Below are positions 8,713 through 18,110 of a DNA stretch of 64,000 nucleotides, one piece after another. Source of the stretch: Gammaproteobacteria bacterium (GTDB taxonomy: Bacteria > Pseudomonadota > Gammaproteobacteria > Xanthomonadales > SZUA-36); the NCBI GenBank assembly GCA_030431095.1, contig JAUIJU010000005.1, positions 43,876 to 107,875 on the forward strand, given 5' to 3'. The notes under the pieces were generated by a model. That model saw only the letters and a list, made by a program, of their open reading frames with translations, searched no databases and was not told the origin of the DNA. Numbering within the stretch: position 1 is the first letter of the stretch; each line of letters opens with the position of its first letter. A program made the translations under genes and the position numbers.

Positions 8713-10746
8713 TCATGTCGAACCCGGGTCCAAGGCCGGGCGTTCGAGTTCACACACCAGGAATGGCCCGATCGGCGAGCACCCGGCCATGTCGGCGGTA
8801 TGGCGCGGGTCGACCGGCTGGCGTGGCTGTGTCGACCAGAACACAAGGTGGGTGACGCCGAAATGCGTCGACAACTCAAGCAGTCGATGGACTCGTGCGT
8901 CGCCCAGGCGCCGGCGTTTCAGCAAGGCGTGGATCTCGTCCAGCCTCGCTTCCTCGGGTGTGCCGTCCAGCCCTGGGACCAGGCTGTAGTAGTAGTGGCG
9001 CAGCAGCAACTGTCGCGGCGCTTCAGGAAAGTAATTCACCTGCCTGGCCACATCTTCGGGCGCCAGCACCAACGGTGGCGTACCCGGTTGCGTGGCGCGC
9101 ATCTCGGCGAAGTAACGGGCCAGGGGCTCAGCCCAGGCTTCGACCTTGCGCAGGTGCAGGTGTTCGCCCTCCGCGAGCCTCGACAGGTCTTTCGCGGCAC
9201 GGGACAAGGGCAAGGTGGCAAGTATCACGGCGGCCAGCGTGGTGGTGAATGCCAGCCGCCAGCGGGGGTCGCGAATGCGCGCGCGGACGTCGGCCGATTC
9301 CTCGAAGGCCATGGCCGCCGCGGCGGTCAGCAGGACGCCCACCGGGAACATCCAATAGTATCTCCAGTACAGGTAGGGCAGGCCCACCAGGTCCTCGAGC
9401 CAGGCGGGCAGCCAGGGGTTGAGCCCCAGCACCAGCATGACCAGGCCGAACCGCGCCAGGACGTTCTGCCCCCGGTACAGGCCCAGCAGGCATACGGCGA
9501 ATGCCGCGGCGTGATACAACCCCATGCGAATCCGGCCGGACAGTGCCCAGCCGAACTGCTCCAGCACCGTGACCGTGCGCCGCGGGAGGTCGGGATCCAG
9601 CATGTCAACGCTGTCCGACCGCACATGGAACGCCAGCACCACCACCAGGCTGGGCAGGGTCGCCAGGCCGAGCCAGGCCAGGGTCCGCCCCAGGGCAGCG
9701 AACTGCCAGGGCGTGAAGGCCAGCAGGGCCATGCCGGCGACCATGGGACCCATGTAGAGGCCATTCACCGAGGCGCCCGCGGTGGCGACCAGGCACAGGG
9801 ACAGCAGTGCTGCCGACCGGGCGTTCCGGGCGCTGGCGTGCAGCAGGCTGGCGGAGATCAGCAATGGAAATCCCACCAGCATCATGGCCGCCTTGCCCTG
9901 GTACAGGCGCAGGCGCAGAAAACTGCCCGCCAGGGCGTCGCTGTAGACCACCTGAAGAATGAGAACGAGGGCGATCAGCAGCCCGGCAGCGGCCCAGCGC
10001 AGGCCGCACAGCCTGCTGAACAGGGTCCAGCTGGCCGGTACCAGCAGCGCCAGGCCGGCAGGCAGCAGCGCGTGGTAGACCAGCAACAGGTCCAGGCCTG
10101 TCAGCCGGCTGACATAGCCGGCCAGGGCGTCCCAGGACTGTCCGAGGTTGAGGGCGTACACGGGATTGGGGCGTGTCGCGACCTGGAACAGCGTGTCGGT
10201 GGCGAACAGTGAAAGATCCGCTTCGACCAGGAAAGCGGCCGCGGCATCGAGAAAGTGCGTGTCGTCTCCGTTGCTGACCGCGACCAGGCCGTGCAAGCCC
10301 CAGATCAGGGTGGCCGCGAGCGCCAGTATCGGCCAGTTGGCCGAGGTCGCAGGCACGGGCCGGCCAGGTCCGTCGCCAACCTGGCCGATGTCACCGAGGA
10401 CCGGCACCAGGGCGCACAGTGTCATGGCCCAGAGTAGCCACTGGGGTCCACCGCCCAACCAGGCGACGATGGCCAGGAGAAAGCACACGGCGCAACCCAC
10501 GTAGCAGGGCAGGCAGGGTGGAATCACGCCCGTAACCCCGGGTCCGGAGGCCGGGAGCGCGTCCAGGGTTCGCCGCGACAGCGCGGCCGCCAGGATTCCA
10601 CACAGCAGGGTCGTCAGAAGGATGGCTGGAGACGCCGCAACCAGTGTATTCGGCGTCCAGCCCAACGCCATGGCAACCCAGACCCACAGCGTCCAGCCTG
10701 CGTAGGCGCCCGCTGTACCGAAACAGACGGACAGCAGTTTCTTCAC
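8713..10746 (-). CDS. Large polytopic membrane protein, GT-C or DUF6077-like
   Basis: 677 residues with about 12-13 hydrophobic spans up to residue 520, then a soluble C-terminal domain of about 150 residues. A loop after the early spans contains SNGDDTHFLDAAA, reminiscent of the acidic first loop of GT-C glycosyltransferases and of DUF6077 proteins, and WRYYWMFP follows late in the membrane part. A lipid-linked sugar transferase role is inferred from architecture only. It starts 28 bases after the retropepsin gene ends on the same strand. Confidence 0.7.
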   Translation of the reverse strand: MKKLLSVCFGTAGAYAGWTLWVWVAMALGWTPNTLVAASPAILLTTLLCGILAAALSRRTLDALPASGPGVTGVIPPCLPCYVGCAVCFLLAIVAWLGGGPQWLLWAMTLCALVPVLGDIGQVGDGPGRPVPATSANWPILALAATLIWGLHGLVAVSNGDDTHFLDAAAAFLVEADLSLFATDTLFQVATRPNPVYALNLGQSWDALAGYVSRLTGLDLLLVYHALLPAGLALLVPASWTLFSRLCGLRWAAAGLLIALVLILQVVYSDALAGSFLRLRLYQGKAAMMLVGFPLLISASLLHASARNARSAALLSLCLVATAGASVNGLYMGPMVAGMALLAFTPWQFAALGRTLAWLGLATLPSLVVVLAFHVRSDSVDMLDPDLPRRTVTVLEQFGWALSGRIRMGLYHAAAFAVCLLGLYRGQNVLARFGLVMLVLGLNPWLPAWLEDLVGLPYLYWRYYWMFPVGVLLTAAAAMAFEESADVRARIRDPRWRLAFTTTLAAVILATLPLSRAAKDLSRLAEGEHLHLRKVEAWAEPLARYFAEMRATQPGTPPLVLAPEDVARQVNYFPEAPRQLLLRHYYYSLVPGLDGTPEEARLDEIHALLKRRRLGDARVHRLLELSTHFGVTHLVFWSTQPRQPVDPRHTADMAGCSPIGPFLVCELERPALDPGST

Positions 10747-10774
10747 GGCGATCGCCGAAAGCGGGACCGGGGCT

Positions 10775-11347
10775 TCAGCCGGCCTCGTCCAGGCCTTGCG
10801 TCAGCGCGTCGGATGTCGTGTCGCGTCCGGTCGGGGCGCCGTGGTTTACCTCCGCCTCCGCCGTGGTGACCGTGTCACAACGGCCGAGGCTGATGCCGGG
10901 CGGATTGGTGGAAAAGGTGAACGGCGCGACGCGGCTCAGTGCGCGCATACCGAGAATGGGTCGGGTGCCCGTGCCGAACACCGCCACTTCCACATCGCGC
11001 AGGTGACAGCTTCCAAGGCGAATTTCGGGAACCCGGTAAACGGGCACCACGCGTCGCGAGCCGTCCGCCATGATGCCCTCGAGCTTTTTGACGAACTCGG
11101 CGTTTCCCGCTCGCTGCAGCGCTTCGAGCATGCCGGTGTCGATGGCTGTGTAGCCCGAACCGGTATCGACGAGGAATTTTACGGCGCCGAAGCCATGCAC
11201 ACTGGCCTCGACGTAGAATGTTCCGGCGGCGATGCCGTGCATGGGAACGTGGATATCGTCCGCCAGCGCCGAGCCCGAGGCCAGGGCGCACAGGATCGCC
11301 ATCCGTCTGAGCCATCGTTTCGTCGAGCGGTGCGTCGTCTGTGCCAT
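10775..11347 (-). CDS. Retropepsin-like aspartic protease, exported
   Basis: 190 residues from the ATG at 11347. A longer frame to 11413 adds only Gly/Arg-rich sequence and was not chosen. A basic N-terminus and hydrophobic stretch (MAILCALASGSALA) form a signal peptide. The single catalytic motif is FLVDTGSGYTAID with Asp61, followed by the flap region and PILGMRAL, typical of clan AA retropepsin-like proteins (TIGR02281 type) that act as dimers. There are two Cys in the mature part (GSCHLRD and GRCDTV). Predicted periplasmic; the substrate is unknown. Confidence 0.82.
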   Translation of the reverse strand: MAQTTHRSTKRWLRRMAILCALASGSALADDIHVPMHGIAAGTFYVEASVHGFGAVKFLVDTGSGYTAIDTGMLEALQRAGNAEFVKKLEGIMADGSRRVVPVYRVPEIRLGSCHLRDVEVAVFGTGTRPILGMRALSRVAPFTFSTNPPGISLGRCDTVTTAEAEVNHGAPTGRDTTSDALTQGLDEAG

Positions 11348-11489
11348 CGCGTTTTGTGGCCCCCTGGCGGCCCCCGGTCCCCTGAGTCCACCAAGGTAGC
11401 GGATTGCCCCCAACCTGCCAAGCGCCGGGGCCGCGTGCGCCGACTTGCAGCGGCGCCTGGAGGCGACGGGTTTTGATCATGCAAGACGA

Positions 11490-11519
11490 CGAACGGCCGG
11501 CGCAAAGGCCGGCCGTTCG
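11490..11519 (-). terminator. Stem-loop downstream of the EF-hand gene
   Basis: A perfect 12-bp stem (CGAACGGCCGGC and its complement) with a 6-base loop, 80 bases past the EF-hand stop. On the minus strand it is followed by TCGTCTTGC, a weak T-tract, so termination is probable but not certain. Confidence 0.5.
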
Positions 11520-11598
11520 AATGGGCAGCGAGTCTCACCGCCCGGAGCCTTTCCAGCTCTGGTGACTCGGGCCAATCAGCGATCAGCCCGTGGGACGG

Positions 11599-11931
11599 TC
11601 AGTAGTCCTCGGGATCTTCCATCCCGTGATCTTTCTCCGATGGCGTTACGGGCTCGAAGCGCGCAAATTCCGCCTGGTCCAGAGATCCGTCCTGGTTGGT
11701 GTCGAGTTCAGACCATTTCTCGGTCAGCGTCTCGCTTACCAGGCGATCGTCGGCACTCTGGATTTCGGTTTTGCTCACGGCGCCGTCATTGTTGGCGTCG
11801 AGCTGGTAGAAGGACGGCGTCTTCAGTTCTGCCGCCATCGTGTCCTTGTGCTTGTCGCCGCCGGCGAAAACAGCGCCGCTCAGGGCGGTCGCGGCAACAG
11901 CGATAGCGATGTGATTCAAGGTGCGTTTCAT
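11599..11931 (-). CDS. Secreted EF-hand calcium-binding protein
   Basis: 110 residues with GGAGGAACTGTC before the ATG. The signal peptide ends near AVFA-GG. Two 12-residue EF-hand loops follow: 45-56 (DANNDGAVSKTE) and 77-88 (DTNQDGSLDQAE), both with Asp/Asn/Asp at positions 1, 3, 5 and Glu at 12, so both should bind Ca2+. The tail is acidic. A periplasmic calcium buffer or sensor is the simplest reading. It stands alone, with a stem-loop downstream and 277 bases of unassigned sequence upstream. Confidence 0.88.
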   Translation of the reverse strand: MKRTLNHIAIAVAATALSGAVFAGGDKHKDTMAAELKTPSFYQLDANNDGAVSKTEIQSADDRLVSETLTEKWSELDTNQDGSLDQAEFARFEPVTPSEKDHGMEDPEDY

Positions 11932-12208
11932 GACAGTTCCTCCTGTTGGCTGTCGTTCATAGGACCCCCGACCGGCGCGAGGCCTGTTGTCGGCGGGTGC
12001 AGGAAGTAAGGTCCAAGGTTCGTGCCAGTTCCCCGAGGACCCCGTGCCGGATGCCCGGTAGATGTCGCTGCCAGGGCGTTCTCCGCGGTTCTGGAGAAAC
12101 TCCGGGACGGGAAGTCAGAGGCCAGGTGTCGAGACCCGGTGGCCATGAACAGGCAATTCCTACCGGACGCCATGCAAACTTTTCAAACCGGATCGGGCGG
12201 AACGAAAG

Positions 12209-13051
12209 TCAGGTGCTTCTGACCGGATTGACCAGGGTGCCGATGCCGTCGATGGTGATTTCCACCTGGTCGCCGTCCGTCAGCGCCACCTCGTCTTCCG
12301 GCACGATCCCCGTGCCGGTCATCAGGAGACTGCCCGCGGGATGGGTGTTGTCACGGTACAGGAATTCCACCAGCTCCTCCGGGGTGCGCTTCATGTTGCC
12401 GAGTCGGGTCTCACCACGGAACAGGGTTTGGCCGTGCCGTTGGATCCGCAGGTGAATCGCGGTGTCCGGGCCGGGCAGATCGGGTGCGATGCGCAGGCCC
12501 GGCCCCAGCGCCGCGCAGCGATCGAAGGTCTTGGCCTGCGGAAGGTAGAGCGGGTTTTCCCCTTCGAGATCACGGCAGCTCAGGTCGTTGCCGATCGTGC
12601 AGCCGAGGATGACTCCGCCGCGGGTCACGCTCAGCACCAGTTCAGGCTCGGGCACCATCCAGCGTGAATCACTGCGCAGGTGCAGGCCCTGGCCGGGGCC
12701 CACCACGCGGTGGGGCGTGGCCTTCAGGAACAGTTCCGGCCGGTCGGCATCGTAGACGCGGTCGTAGAAATTGCCGCCGCCGGCCTCGGCGGATTCCTCC
12801 ATGCGCGCCTCGCGGCTGCGGCGGTACGTGACGCCGGCCGCCCACAACTCCTGTCGATGCAACGGGGCGAGTAACGTCACCGATGCCAGGTCGATCGACG
12901 ACTCCGGGGCGGCGTCCCTGACACGCGCACGCAGGTGCCGAAACAGGTCGTCGTCATTGACCAGGGTGTCCCAGTCCGAGTCCAGGCGCCACAGCGCGTC
13001 GTCATGGCCGAGCAACGGGCCTTCGGGTGTGCGGTACAACATCAACGCCAT
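12209..13051 (-). CDS. FAH-family 2-keto-3-deoxy-pentonate dehydratase (AraD1/XylX-like)
   Basis: 280 residues; GGAG lies nine bases before the ATG. The sequence has the FAH-fold signature of AraD1/XylX proteins: [33 protein letters not shown] (metal ligands E135 and E137) and [19 protein letters not shown]. These enzymes dehydrate 2-keto-3-deoxy-pentonates to alpha-ketoglutarate semialdehyde in the Weimberg route. The assignment is strengthened by the divergent gene 52 bases away, a xylonate dehydratase that would make its substrate. The exact stereoisomer (D-xylonate or L-arabonate series) is inferred from that neighbour. Confidence 0.85.
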   Translation of the reverse strand: MALMLYRTPEGPLLGHDDALWRLDSDWDTLVNDDDLFRHLRARVRDAAPESSIDLASVTLLAPLHRQELWAAGVTYRRSREARMEESAEAGGGNFYDRVYDADRPELFLKATPHRVVGPGQGLHLRSDSRWMVPEPELVLSVTRGGVILGCTIGNDLSCRDLEGENPLYLPQAKTFDRCAALGPGLRIAPDLPGPDTAIHLRIQRHGQTLFRGETRLGNMKRTPEELVEFLYRDNTHPAGSLLMTGTGIVPEDEVALTDGDQVEITIDGIGTLVNPVRST

Positions 13052-13103
13052 GGCGTTCGCTCCGGCTGCGTGTCATCACGTACACTGCGGGAGCCCCGGT
13101 AAC

Positions 13104-15059
13104 GTGGTCAAGCCCACTGGCGTGTTCGACGACGATCCCGACATCTATCACGTGCAAACCTCCGCACCCGGTCCGGACGGCGCCCTGCCGTTCACCGACG
13201 CCATGCTGCGTGAAAAGCCCAGTGGCGACCTCTTCGGCTGGACACAGGATGCCGCCATGGGCTGGAATCCCGCGCAACTGGGGAGGGACGAGTACCTGAT
13301 TCTCAGCACCCAGGGTGGGCTGCGCGCCCCGGACGGGAGCCCGGTCGCGCTGGGCTACCACACGGGACATTGGGAAATTGGGCTGCTGGTGGAGGCGGCG
13401 GCGCACGCATTGCGCCGCCTGGGCGGTATCCCCTTCGCCGGGTATTGTTCCGACCCTTGTGATGGACGCACCCAGGGCACCGCCGGCATGTACGACAGCC
13501 TGCCCTGGCGCAATGACGCCGCGACGGTCCTGCGTCGCCTGATTCGATCGCTGCCCACGCGGCGCGCGGTGCTGGGTATTGCCACCTGCGACAAGGGCCA
13601 TCCAGCCATGATGATGGCGCTGGCCGCGCAACGGGAACTTCCCGTGGTGCTGGTGCCGGGCGGCGTCACCCTGCCGCCCGCCAGGGGCGAGGACGCGGGC
13701 ACCATCCAGACCATTGGAGCCCGTTACGCGCACGGCATGATCGGCCTGCAGGAGGCGGCCGACCTGGGCTGCCGGGCGTGCGCCACACCCGGCGGAGGTT
13801 GCCAGTTCCTGGGCACCGCCGCGACCGCCCAGGTCGTCGGTGAAGCGCTGGGTCTTTCCCTGCCACATTCGGCGCTGGCGCCTTCCGGCCAGCCCATCTG
13901 GACCGCCCTGGCGAGACAGTCAGCGCGCGCCTTGCATCACCAGGCCAAGCGGGGACTCACGGCAAGGAACATCCTGACCCAGGGCGCCGTGCGCAACGCG
14001 ATGACCGTGCACGCGGCCTTCGGCGGGTCGACCAATCTGTTGCTTCACCTTCCGGCGGTGGCGCACGCGGCGGGACTCCCGCGTCCCGGCGTGGAGGACT
14101 GGATTGCGGTGAATCGCGCAACGCCCAGGCTGGTCAGCGTGCTGCCCAACGGGCCGGTTCACCACCCCACGGTGCGGGTGTTCCTGGCCGGCGGCGTGCC
14201 GGAGGTGATGCTGCACCTGCGCGACCTGGGGCTGCTGGACACCTCGGTGCTGACCGCCACCGGGGAAGCGCTGGACCGGGTGCTCGACGACTGGGCCGGG
14301 TCCACGCGCCGTCGCGCCCTGCGTGAGCGCCTGGTCGAAGCCGACGGGGTCGACCCGGATCGCGTCATCCTGTCGCCCGAACAGGCCCGTGAGGCAGGAC
14401 TGAGCGGCACACTCGCCTTTCCCACCGGCAACCTGGCGCCCGATGGCTCGGTGGTCAAGGCCACCTCGATCGAGCCGTCCCGCCTCGTGGGTGGACGCTT
14501 CGAGCATGCAGGCCCGGTGCGCCTGTTCACCGACGAACGCTCGGCCATGGCGGCGCTCAAGTCCACCAGCGAGCACCGTGTCCAGGCGGGCGACGTACTT
14601 GTTCTGGCCGGTTGCGGCCCCATGGGCACCGGCATGGAGGAAACCTACCAATTGACCTCTGCGCTCAAACATCTGCCATGGGGGAAGGACGTCACGCTGC
14701 TCACCGATGCCCGCTTTTCAGGCGTGTCCACCGGCGCCTGTATCGGCCACGTCGGGCCGGAAGCGCTGGCCGGGGGACCGTTGGGACGCCTGCGTGACGG
14801 AGATCGGGTCCGTGTGATGCTGGATCTTGCCGCGATGACCGGCTCGGTGGACCTGGTCGGTGACGCCGGTCGGACGCACGGTCAGTCCTGGGGCGACCGC
14901 GTGCTCGCGGAGCGAGCGCCGCATCCGGACCTGGCGCCGGCCGATGACCTGCCGGCCGATACCCGGTTGTGGGCGGCATTGCAGGCGGTCAGCGGCGGTA
15001 CCTGGGGTGGCTGCGTCCACGATGCCGACGCGGTCCTTGCACAACTGGACAAAGACTGA
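13104..15059 (+). CDS. yjhG: D-xylonate dehydratase, YjhG/YagF type
   Basis: 651 residues from the GTG at 13104, which has GCGGGAG ten bases upstream; this matches the roughly 655 residues of E. coli YjhG/YagF. It belongs to the IlvD/Edd superfamily of Fe-S dehydratases. The likely cluster ligands are Cys119 ([10 protein letters not shown]), Cys162 (TCDKGHP) and Cys233 ([10 protein letters not shown]). [17 protein letters not shown], ISOform-specific [12 protein letters not shown] and [20 protein letters not shown] are family blocks. It converts D-xylonate to 2-keto-3-deoxy-D-xylonate. The neighbouring FAH enzyme would take the next step. No xylose dehydrogenase, lactonase or semialdehyde dehydrogenase adjoins. 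Confidence 0.92.
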   Translation: MVKPTGVFDDDPDIYHVQTSAPGPDGALPFTDAMLREKPSGDLFGWTQDAAMGWNPAQLGRDEYLILSTQGGLRAPDGSPVALGYHTGHWEIGLLVEAAAHALRRLGGIPFAGYCSDPCDGRTQGTAGMYDSLPWRNDAATVLRRLIRSLPTRRAVLGIATCDKGHPAMMMALAAQRELPVVLVPGGVTLPPARGEDAGTIQTIGARYAHGMIGLQEAADLGCRACATPGGGCQFLGTAATAQVVGEALGLSLPHSALAPSGQPIWTALARQSARALHHQAKRGLTARNILTQGAVRNAMTVHAAFGGSTNLLLHLPAVAHAAGLPRPGVEDWIAVNRATPRLVSVLPNGPVHHPTVRVFLAGGVPEVMLHLRDLGLLDTSVLTATGEALDRVLDDWAGSTRRRALRERLVEADGVDPDRVILSPEQAREAGLSGTLAFPTGNLAPDGSVVKATSIEPSRLVGGRFEHAGPVRLFTDERSAMAALKSTSEHRVQAGDVLVLAGCGPMGTGMEETYQLTSALKHLPWGKDVTLLTDARFSGVSTGACIGHVGPEALAGGPLGRLRDGDRVRVMLDLAAMTGSVDLVGDAGRTHGQSWGDRVLAERAPHPDLAPADDLPADTRLWAALQAVSGGTWGGCVHDADAVLAQLDKD

Positions 15060-15123
15060 TTCGTAACGCTACGGAGGCTGCCTGCTATGCTCAGGGCAAT
15101 CCCAAAGATCTCCGGAGTCGTTC

Positions 15124-15870
15124 ATGATGCGTTCCCTGGCGATGTTCCTGGCCGGCCTGTTGGTACTGGGCGGTTGCGCCGAACCCCTGACCGAAGCGCA
15201 GCGGCCCTACGCCGGGTTGTGGAAAAGTGAAAAAACCACATTGCTCATCACGCCCACGGGACGGCTCGAATACGAAACCGCGCGGGACAACGCCAGCATG
15301 AGCGTGTCCGGCCCCATCCAGCATCTGTCGGCGGAGCGCATCGAGGCCGGCATCCTGTTCATCACCGCTGAGTTCGTGCTGGACGGGCCGCCGGTACAGC
15401 GCGACGGCGCCTGGGTGCTGGTGGTGGACGGCGAGCCCCTGTATCGCGCCGACCAGACCGGCCGATTGGCGGCGGCCAGCCAGGTGCCGTCGCTGAACGA
15501 ACTGCGTCCGCTGGTGGCGGACAACCTCGATGCATTGGGTCAGGCCATCGTCTCGCGGGACTTCTCCGCGTTCATGGCGCGCTCGTCCATGGCCCTGCAG
15601 AGCCAGTACTCGGCCGAGGAGATGATGCAGAGTTTCGCGAGCTTCGCCGACCAGAACATCGACCTGCGGCAGTACATGGTCGGCGATTTCGTGCTCACGG
15701 CGGAGCCCTTCATCGATGAGAATGGGGCCCTTCGCGTGCAGGGCGTGTACGACGAGGGGCCCGGTGTGCTCACGTTTCAACTGGGCTACCTGTACGCGCC
15801 GCCGGCATGGAAACCGGTCGGGGTCAACGTCAACGTCGAACCGCACGCTGCGCCCGCACCCTCGGGCTGA
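15124..15870 (+). CDS. Hypothetical lipoprotein
   Basis: 248 residues; CCGGAG precedes the tandem ATG-ATG start. The signal peptide ends in LGGC (Cys18), a lipobox. The region after it (YAGLWKSEKTTLLITPTGRLEYE) looks like the first strands of a small lipocalin-like beta-barrel. A helical segment at 120-185 (FSAFMARSSMALQSQYSAEEMM) is followed by a last beta region. No family is recognised with confidence. It converges on the DUF3137 gene. Confidence 0.66.
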   Translation: MMRSLAMFLAGLLVLGGCAEPLTEAQRPYAGLWKSEKTTLLITPTGRLEYETARDNASMSVSGPIQHLSAERIEAGILFITAEFVLDGPPVQRDGAWVLVVDGEPLYRADQTGRLAAASQVPSLNELRPLVADNLDALGQAIVSRDFSAFMARSSMALQSQYSAEEMMQSFASFADQNIDLRQYMVGDFVLTAEPFIDENGALRVQGVYDEGPGVLTFQLGYLYAPPAWKPVGVNVNVEPHAAPAPSG

Positions 15871-15878
15871 GGCTGCCC

Positions 15879-17168
15879 TCAGCGCAGCAGGAAGACCAGC
15901 GGTCCCAGGGCGATTGCGAGCCGTATCACGCAGCTGACCCAGGGAATCGGTTTCCCCCTTCGCCGCCCGAGCAGGGCCCAGGCTACCGAGGCCAGCAGGG
16001 GGCTGCCCACCAGCGCCAGGCTGAGTGACCAGCCGGGTTGATCCGCGCCGCGCAGTATGACGCCGTAGGCGAGAAAGGCCGCCGTCGACATGACCATCAT
16101 GGGCAGGCAGCCGCCTTTGCCGAAGTCGATCATGCGATCTTTCGCCTCCGCCTCCAGGGTCTCGTGGTCGAGTTCGAGGGGGGTATCGTCGATGGCCTGT
16201 GAAGGGCCGATCGGCAGTTCCGTCACCGGCGCCAGCATCTGGCCGAGCTGTCCGCGCAGGTTCTCGGCCTGCTCGAACAGGTCGGCGGCCTTGCGCAGGG
16301 GTGGCTCGAAGGTGTTCTTCGCCCCCTGCAGCAGGATCACCAGTCGATGGCCTTCGAAGGCCGCGATCACCTGGTCAGCGTCCAGCCGGACCGCCATGCG
16401 GGCCAGGATCGCGGGTAGTGAATCGGGCAGCGGCTGGGCGTCGGCCGCGTCGCCGGCGACCCAGGCCTCGAAGTTGTCGTGCCCGGCATCGATGGCGGTC
16501 CAGCCAAGCTGCTCGGCGCGCCGGGCCAGATGACGGTTCTTCACGGCCACCAGGGTCAGCGTGTCGACCGGCTCGGGCAGGGTGTACTCGGCCAGCAGGC
16601 CCTTGAACAGGCGGTTGCGTGAACTGCCGCTGCCGCTTGTGTTGCTGCCCGTGCCGGCGCCGACACGGCGCTCGACCAGTTCGATCTCCGCAAACCATAC
16701 CGGCACCCCGCGAAAGCGCCCGGTCACCGTGTCGCCGACCTGTATCTCGTCCCAGCCCGGCAGAATCTGCCAGTCGGCGATGTGGTCCAGGGACACATCG
16801 TCCTCACCGTCGGAGCGAAAACGGAACGGGCCGAACCAGGCGACCAGCAGCGGCGTGACCCGCGCCTTGGTGATGTCGGCGTGGTCCAGGGCCGGGTATG
16901 CCACCCAGACGCCCAGCACCAGCAGCAATGCAAGCATGAAGCCGAACGACAGCCAGGAAGAAAACTCGCTGTAGGGTTCGAACAGGGTGAACAGTCCGGC
17001 GGCCAGCACCAGCAACAGCGCCAGGGAAATGGCCAGACGTTGCAGCAGCGTGCGCCACGCCTCGCTGCGGCCGGCTTCCTGGTCGGCTTCCAGCGACGCC
17101 AGGTGGCGTGCGTGGTAGGCCTGGAATTCCGGGTTGTCCCTCAGTGGTTTGTCGGCGAATCGGTCCAT
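15879..17168 (-). CDS. DUF3137-like membrane protein
   Basis: 429 residues from the ATG at 17168, which has AAGGGG eight bases upstream; a TTG two codons earlier is less likely. Two hydrophobic spans at about 45-65 and 72-92 are followed by a cytoplasmic domain with the DUF3137 pattern (FRGVPVWFAEIELVERR, KGLLAEYTLPEP, VAVKNRHLARRAEQLGW). Two or three more spans lie at the C-terminus (about 355-425). The function of the family is unknown. A Gly/Ser linker (GTGSNTSGSGSSRN) interrupts the domain. Confidence 0.7.
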   Translation of the reverse strand: MDRFADKPLRDNPEFQAYHARHLASLEADQEAGRSEAWRTLLQRLAISLALLLVLAAGLFTLFEPYSEFSSWLSFGFMLALLLVLGVWVAYPALDHADITKARVTPLLVAWFGPFRFRSDGEDDVSLDHIADWQILPGWDEIQVGDTVTGRFRGVPVWFAEIELVERRVGAGTGSNTSGSGSSRNRLFKGLLAEYTLPEPVDTLTLVAVKNRHLARRAEQLGWTAIDAGHDNFEAWVAGDAADAQPLPDSLPAILARMAVRLDADQVIAAFEGHRLVILLQGAKNTFEPPLRKAADLFEQAENLRGQLGQMLAPVTELPIGPSQAIDDTPLELDHETLEAEAKDRMIDFGKGGCLPMMVMSTAAFLAYGVILRGADQPGWSLSLALVGSPLLASVAWALLGRRRGKPIPWVSCVIRLAIALGPLVFLLR

Positions 17169-17280
17169 CGTCAAGCCCCTTGCCGTCGGTCTGCGAGAAT
17201 GAAGTTGAACGGCACCATGCGGAGACCGTTCGGCCTGTCACTACGATAGCAGCCGGGCAAGGCCGCGGCGGCGGCGTGGC

Positions 17281-18006
17281 TCACCCAGGCCGGGTCTGGG
17301 GCGCAACGCCGTCCCTGCGGCGAAACAGTCGATAGATCATGTGCCCCTGCAACAGGTCTATCAGCACGTGGGCCAGCATGGGCAGCCAGAGCGAACCGGT
17401 GAACACGTAGAAGCCGCCCAACACCAGTCCGACGCCGGCAACCCGCAACATGCCACCTGCGCCCTGGTACGCGTGCGCCAGACCGAATGCGATCGAGGCA
17501 ACCACGACCACCAGCCAGGTCGGCATCCAGTGCGCGAGGTACCAGAAGACGAATCCCCGGTAGATCAGCTCCTCGCACACGCCCGCAGTCAGTGAGAGGG
17601 CCGAAAAGTGCCGGTAGTCCCGATGTGACTGGGGCAGAAAGTGTTGCAGGTCGCCCAGGGATTCGATCACGTGCTCGCGCTCTTCGGCCGGGGCGTCGAC
17701 AAGCCGGCGCCCGGAAAGCCACAGGCCGAAGGCCAGTGCCGCCAGCAGCAACCAACCCCAGTTGAAGCCGAGGCCTGTCGGGGGGGCGAGACCGAGAGAT
17801 TCGAGTGACCGGCCCTGCAACAGCCACCAGGCCATCAATACGATCACGGCGGACCACTCCAGCACATGGGTCTGGATGTAGAGGGCCGGGCGGTTTGGCG
17901 CCCGACCGGCGCGCACCCCGTCGAGGAAACGGCGCCAGGACCAGGCCCCGTACAACGGCTGGATAACGAACAGAATGAGGATCAGCACGTGGTCGACAAG
18001 GCGCAT
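17281..18006 (-). CDS. CPBP-family intramembrane glutamic protease
   Basis: 241 residues with about six to seven membrane spans. The CPBP/Abi signature is complete: E145-E146 in CEELIYRGFVFW, the FGLAHAYQGAGG motif, and a later HVLIDLLQG. The family includes CAAX-prenyl endopeptidases and bacteriocin-immunity proteins. It is divergent from an ArsR-type regulator, and its predicted promoter is overlapped by AT-rich palindromes. It is therefore the best candidate target of that regulator. Confidence 0.88.
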   Translation of the reverse strand: MRLVDHVLILILFVIQPLYGAWSWRRFLDGVRAGRAPNRPALYIQTHVLEWSAVIVLMAWWLLQGRSLESLGLAPPTGLGFNWGWLLLAALAFGLWLSGRRLVDAPAEEREHVIESLGDLQHFLPQSHRDYRHFSALSLTAGVCEELIYRGFVFWYLAHWMPTWLVVVVASIAFGLAHAYQGAGGMLRVAGVGLVLGGFYVFTGSLWLPMLAHVLIDLLQGHMIYRLFRRRDGVAPQTRPG

Positions 18007-18036
18007 GGTCGGGGTTATCCTGAATGTTCACGGTGT

Positions 18037-18067
18037 TGTGAATAATAATATTCACATAATTGTGAAT
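18037..18067. promoter_or_regulatory. Overlapping operator palindromes for the ArsR-type regulator
   Basis: Two overlapping inverted repeats share the half-site GTGAAT. The first (18037-18056) has 8-bp arms TGTGAATA and TATTCACA around four bases. The second (18050-18067) has 7-bp arms ATTCACA and TGTGAAT around TAAT. A third, weaker half-site (TGTTCAC) lies at 18026-18031. They sit between the divergent protease and regulator genes in an AT-rich island of a GC-rich genome. Confidence 0.68.
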
Positions 18068-18073
18068 AATCAA
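18045..18073 (-). promoter_or_regulatory. Sigma-70-like promoter of the CPBP gene
   Basis: On the minus strand, TTGATT (18073-18068) and TATTAT (18050-18045) are separated by exactly 17 bases. The -10 box is inside the first operator palindrome and the spacer inside the second, which would allow direct repression. Confidence 0.5.
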
Positions 18074-18110
18074 GTTTGACGACGAATCACGAGGAAGAGA
18101 CTGCAATCAG

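Noticed and set aside
8362..10212. 616-codon plus-strand open frame rich in Gln/Gly/Arg
   Set aside because: Antisense to the large membrane protein; GC artefact with no RBS.
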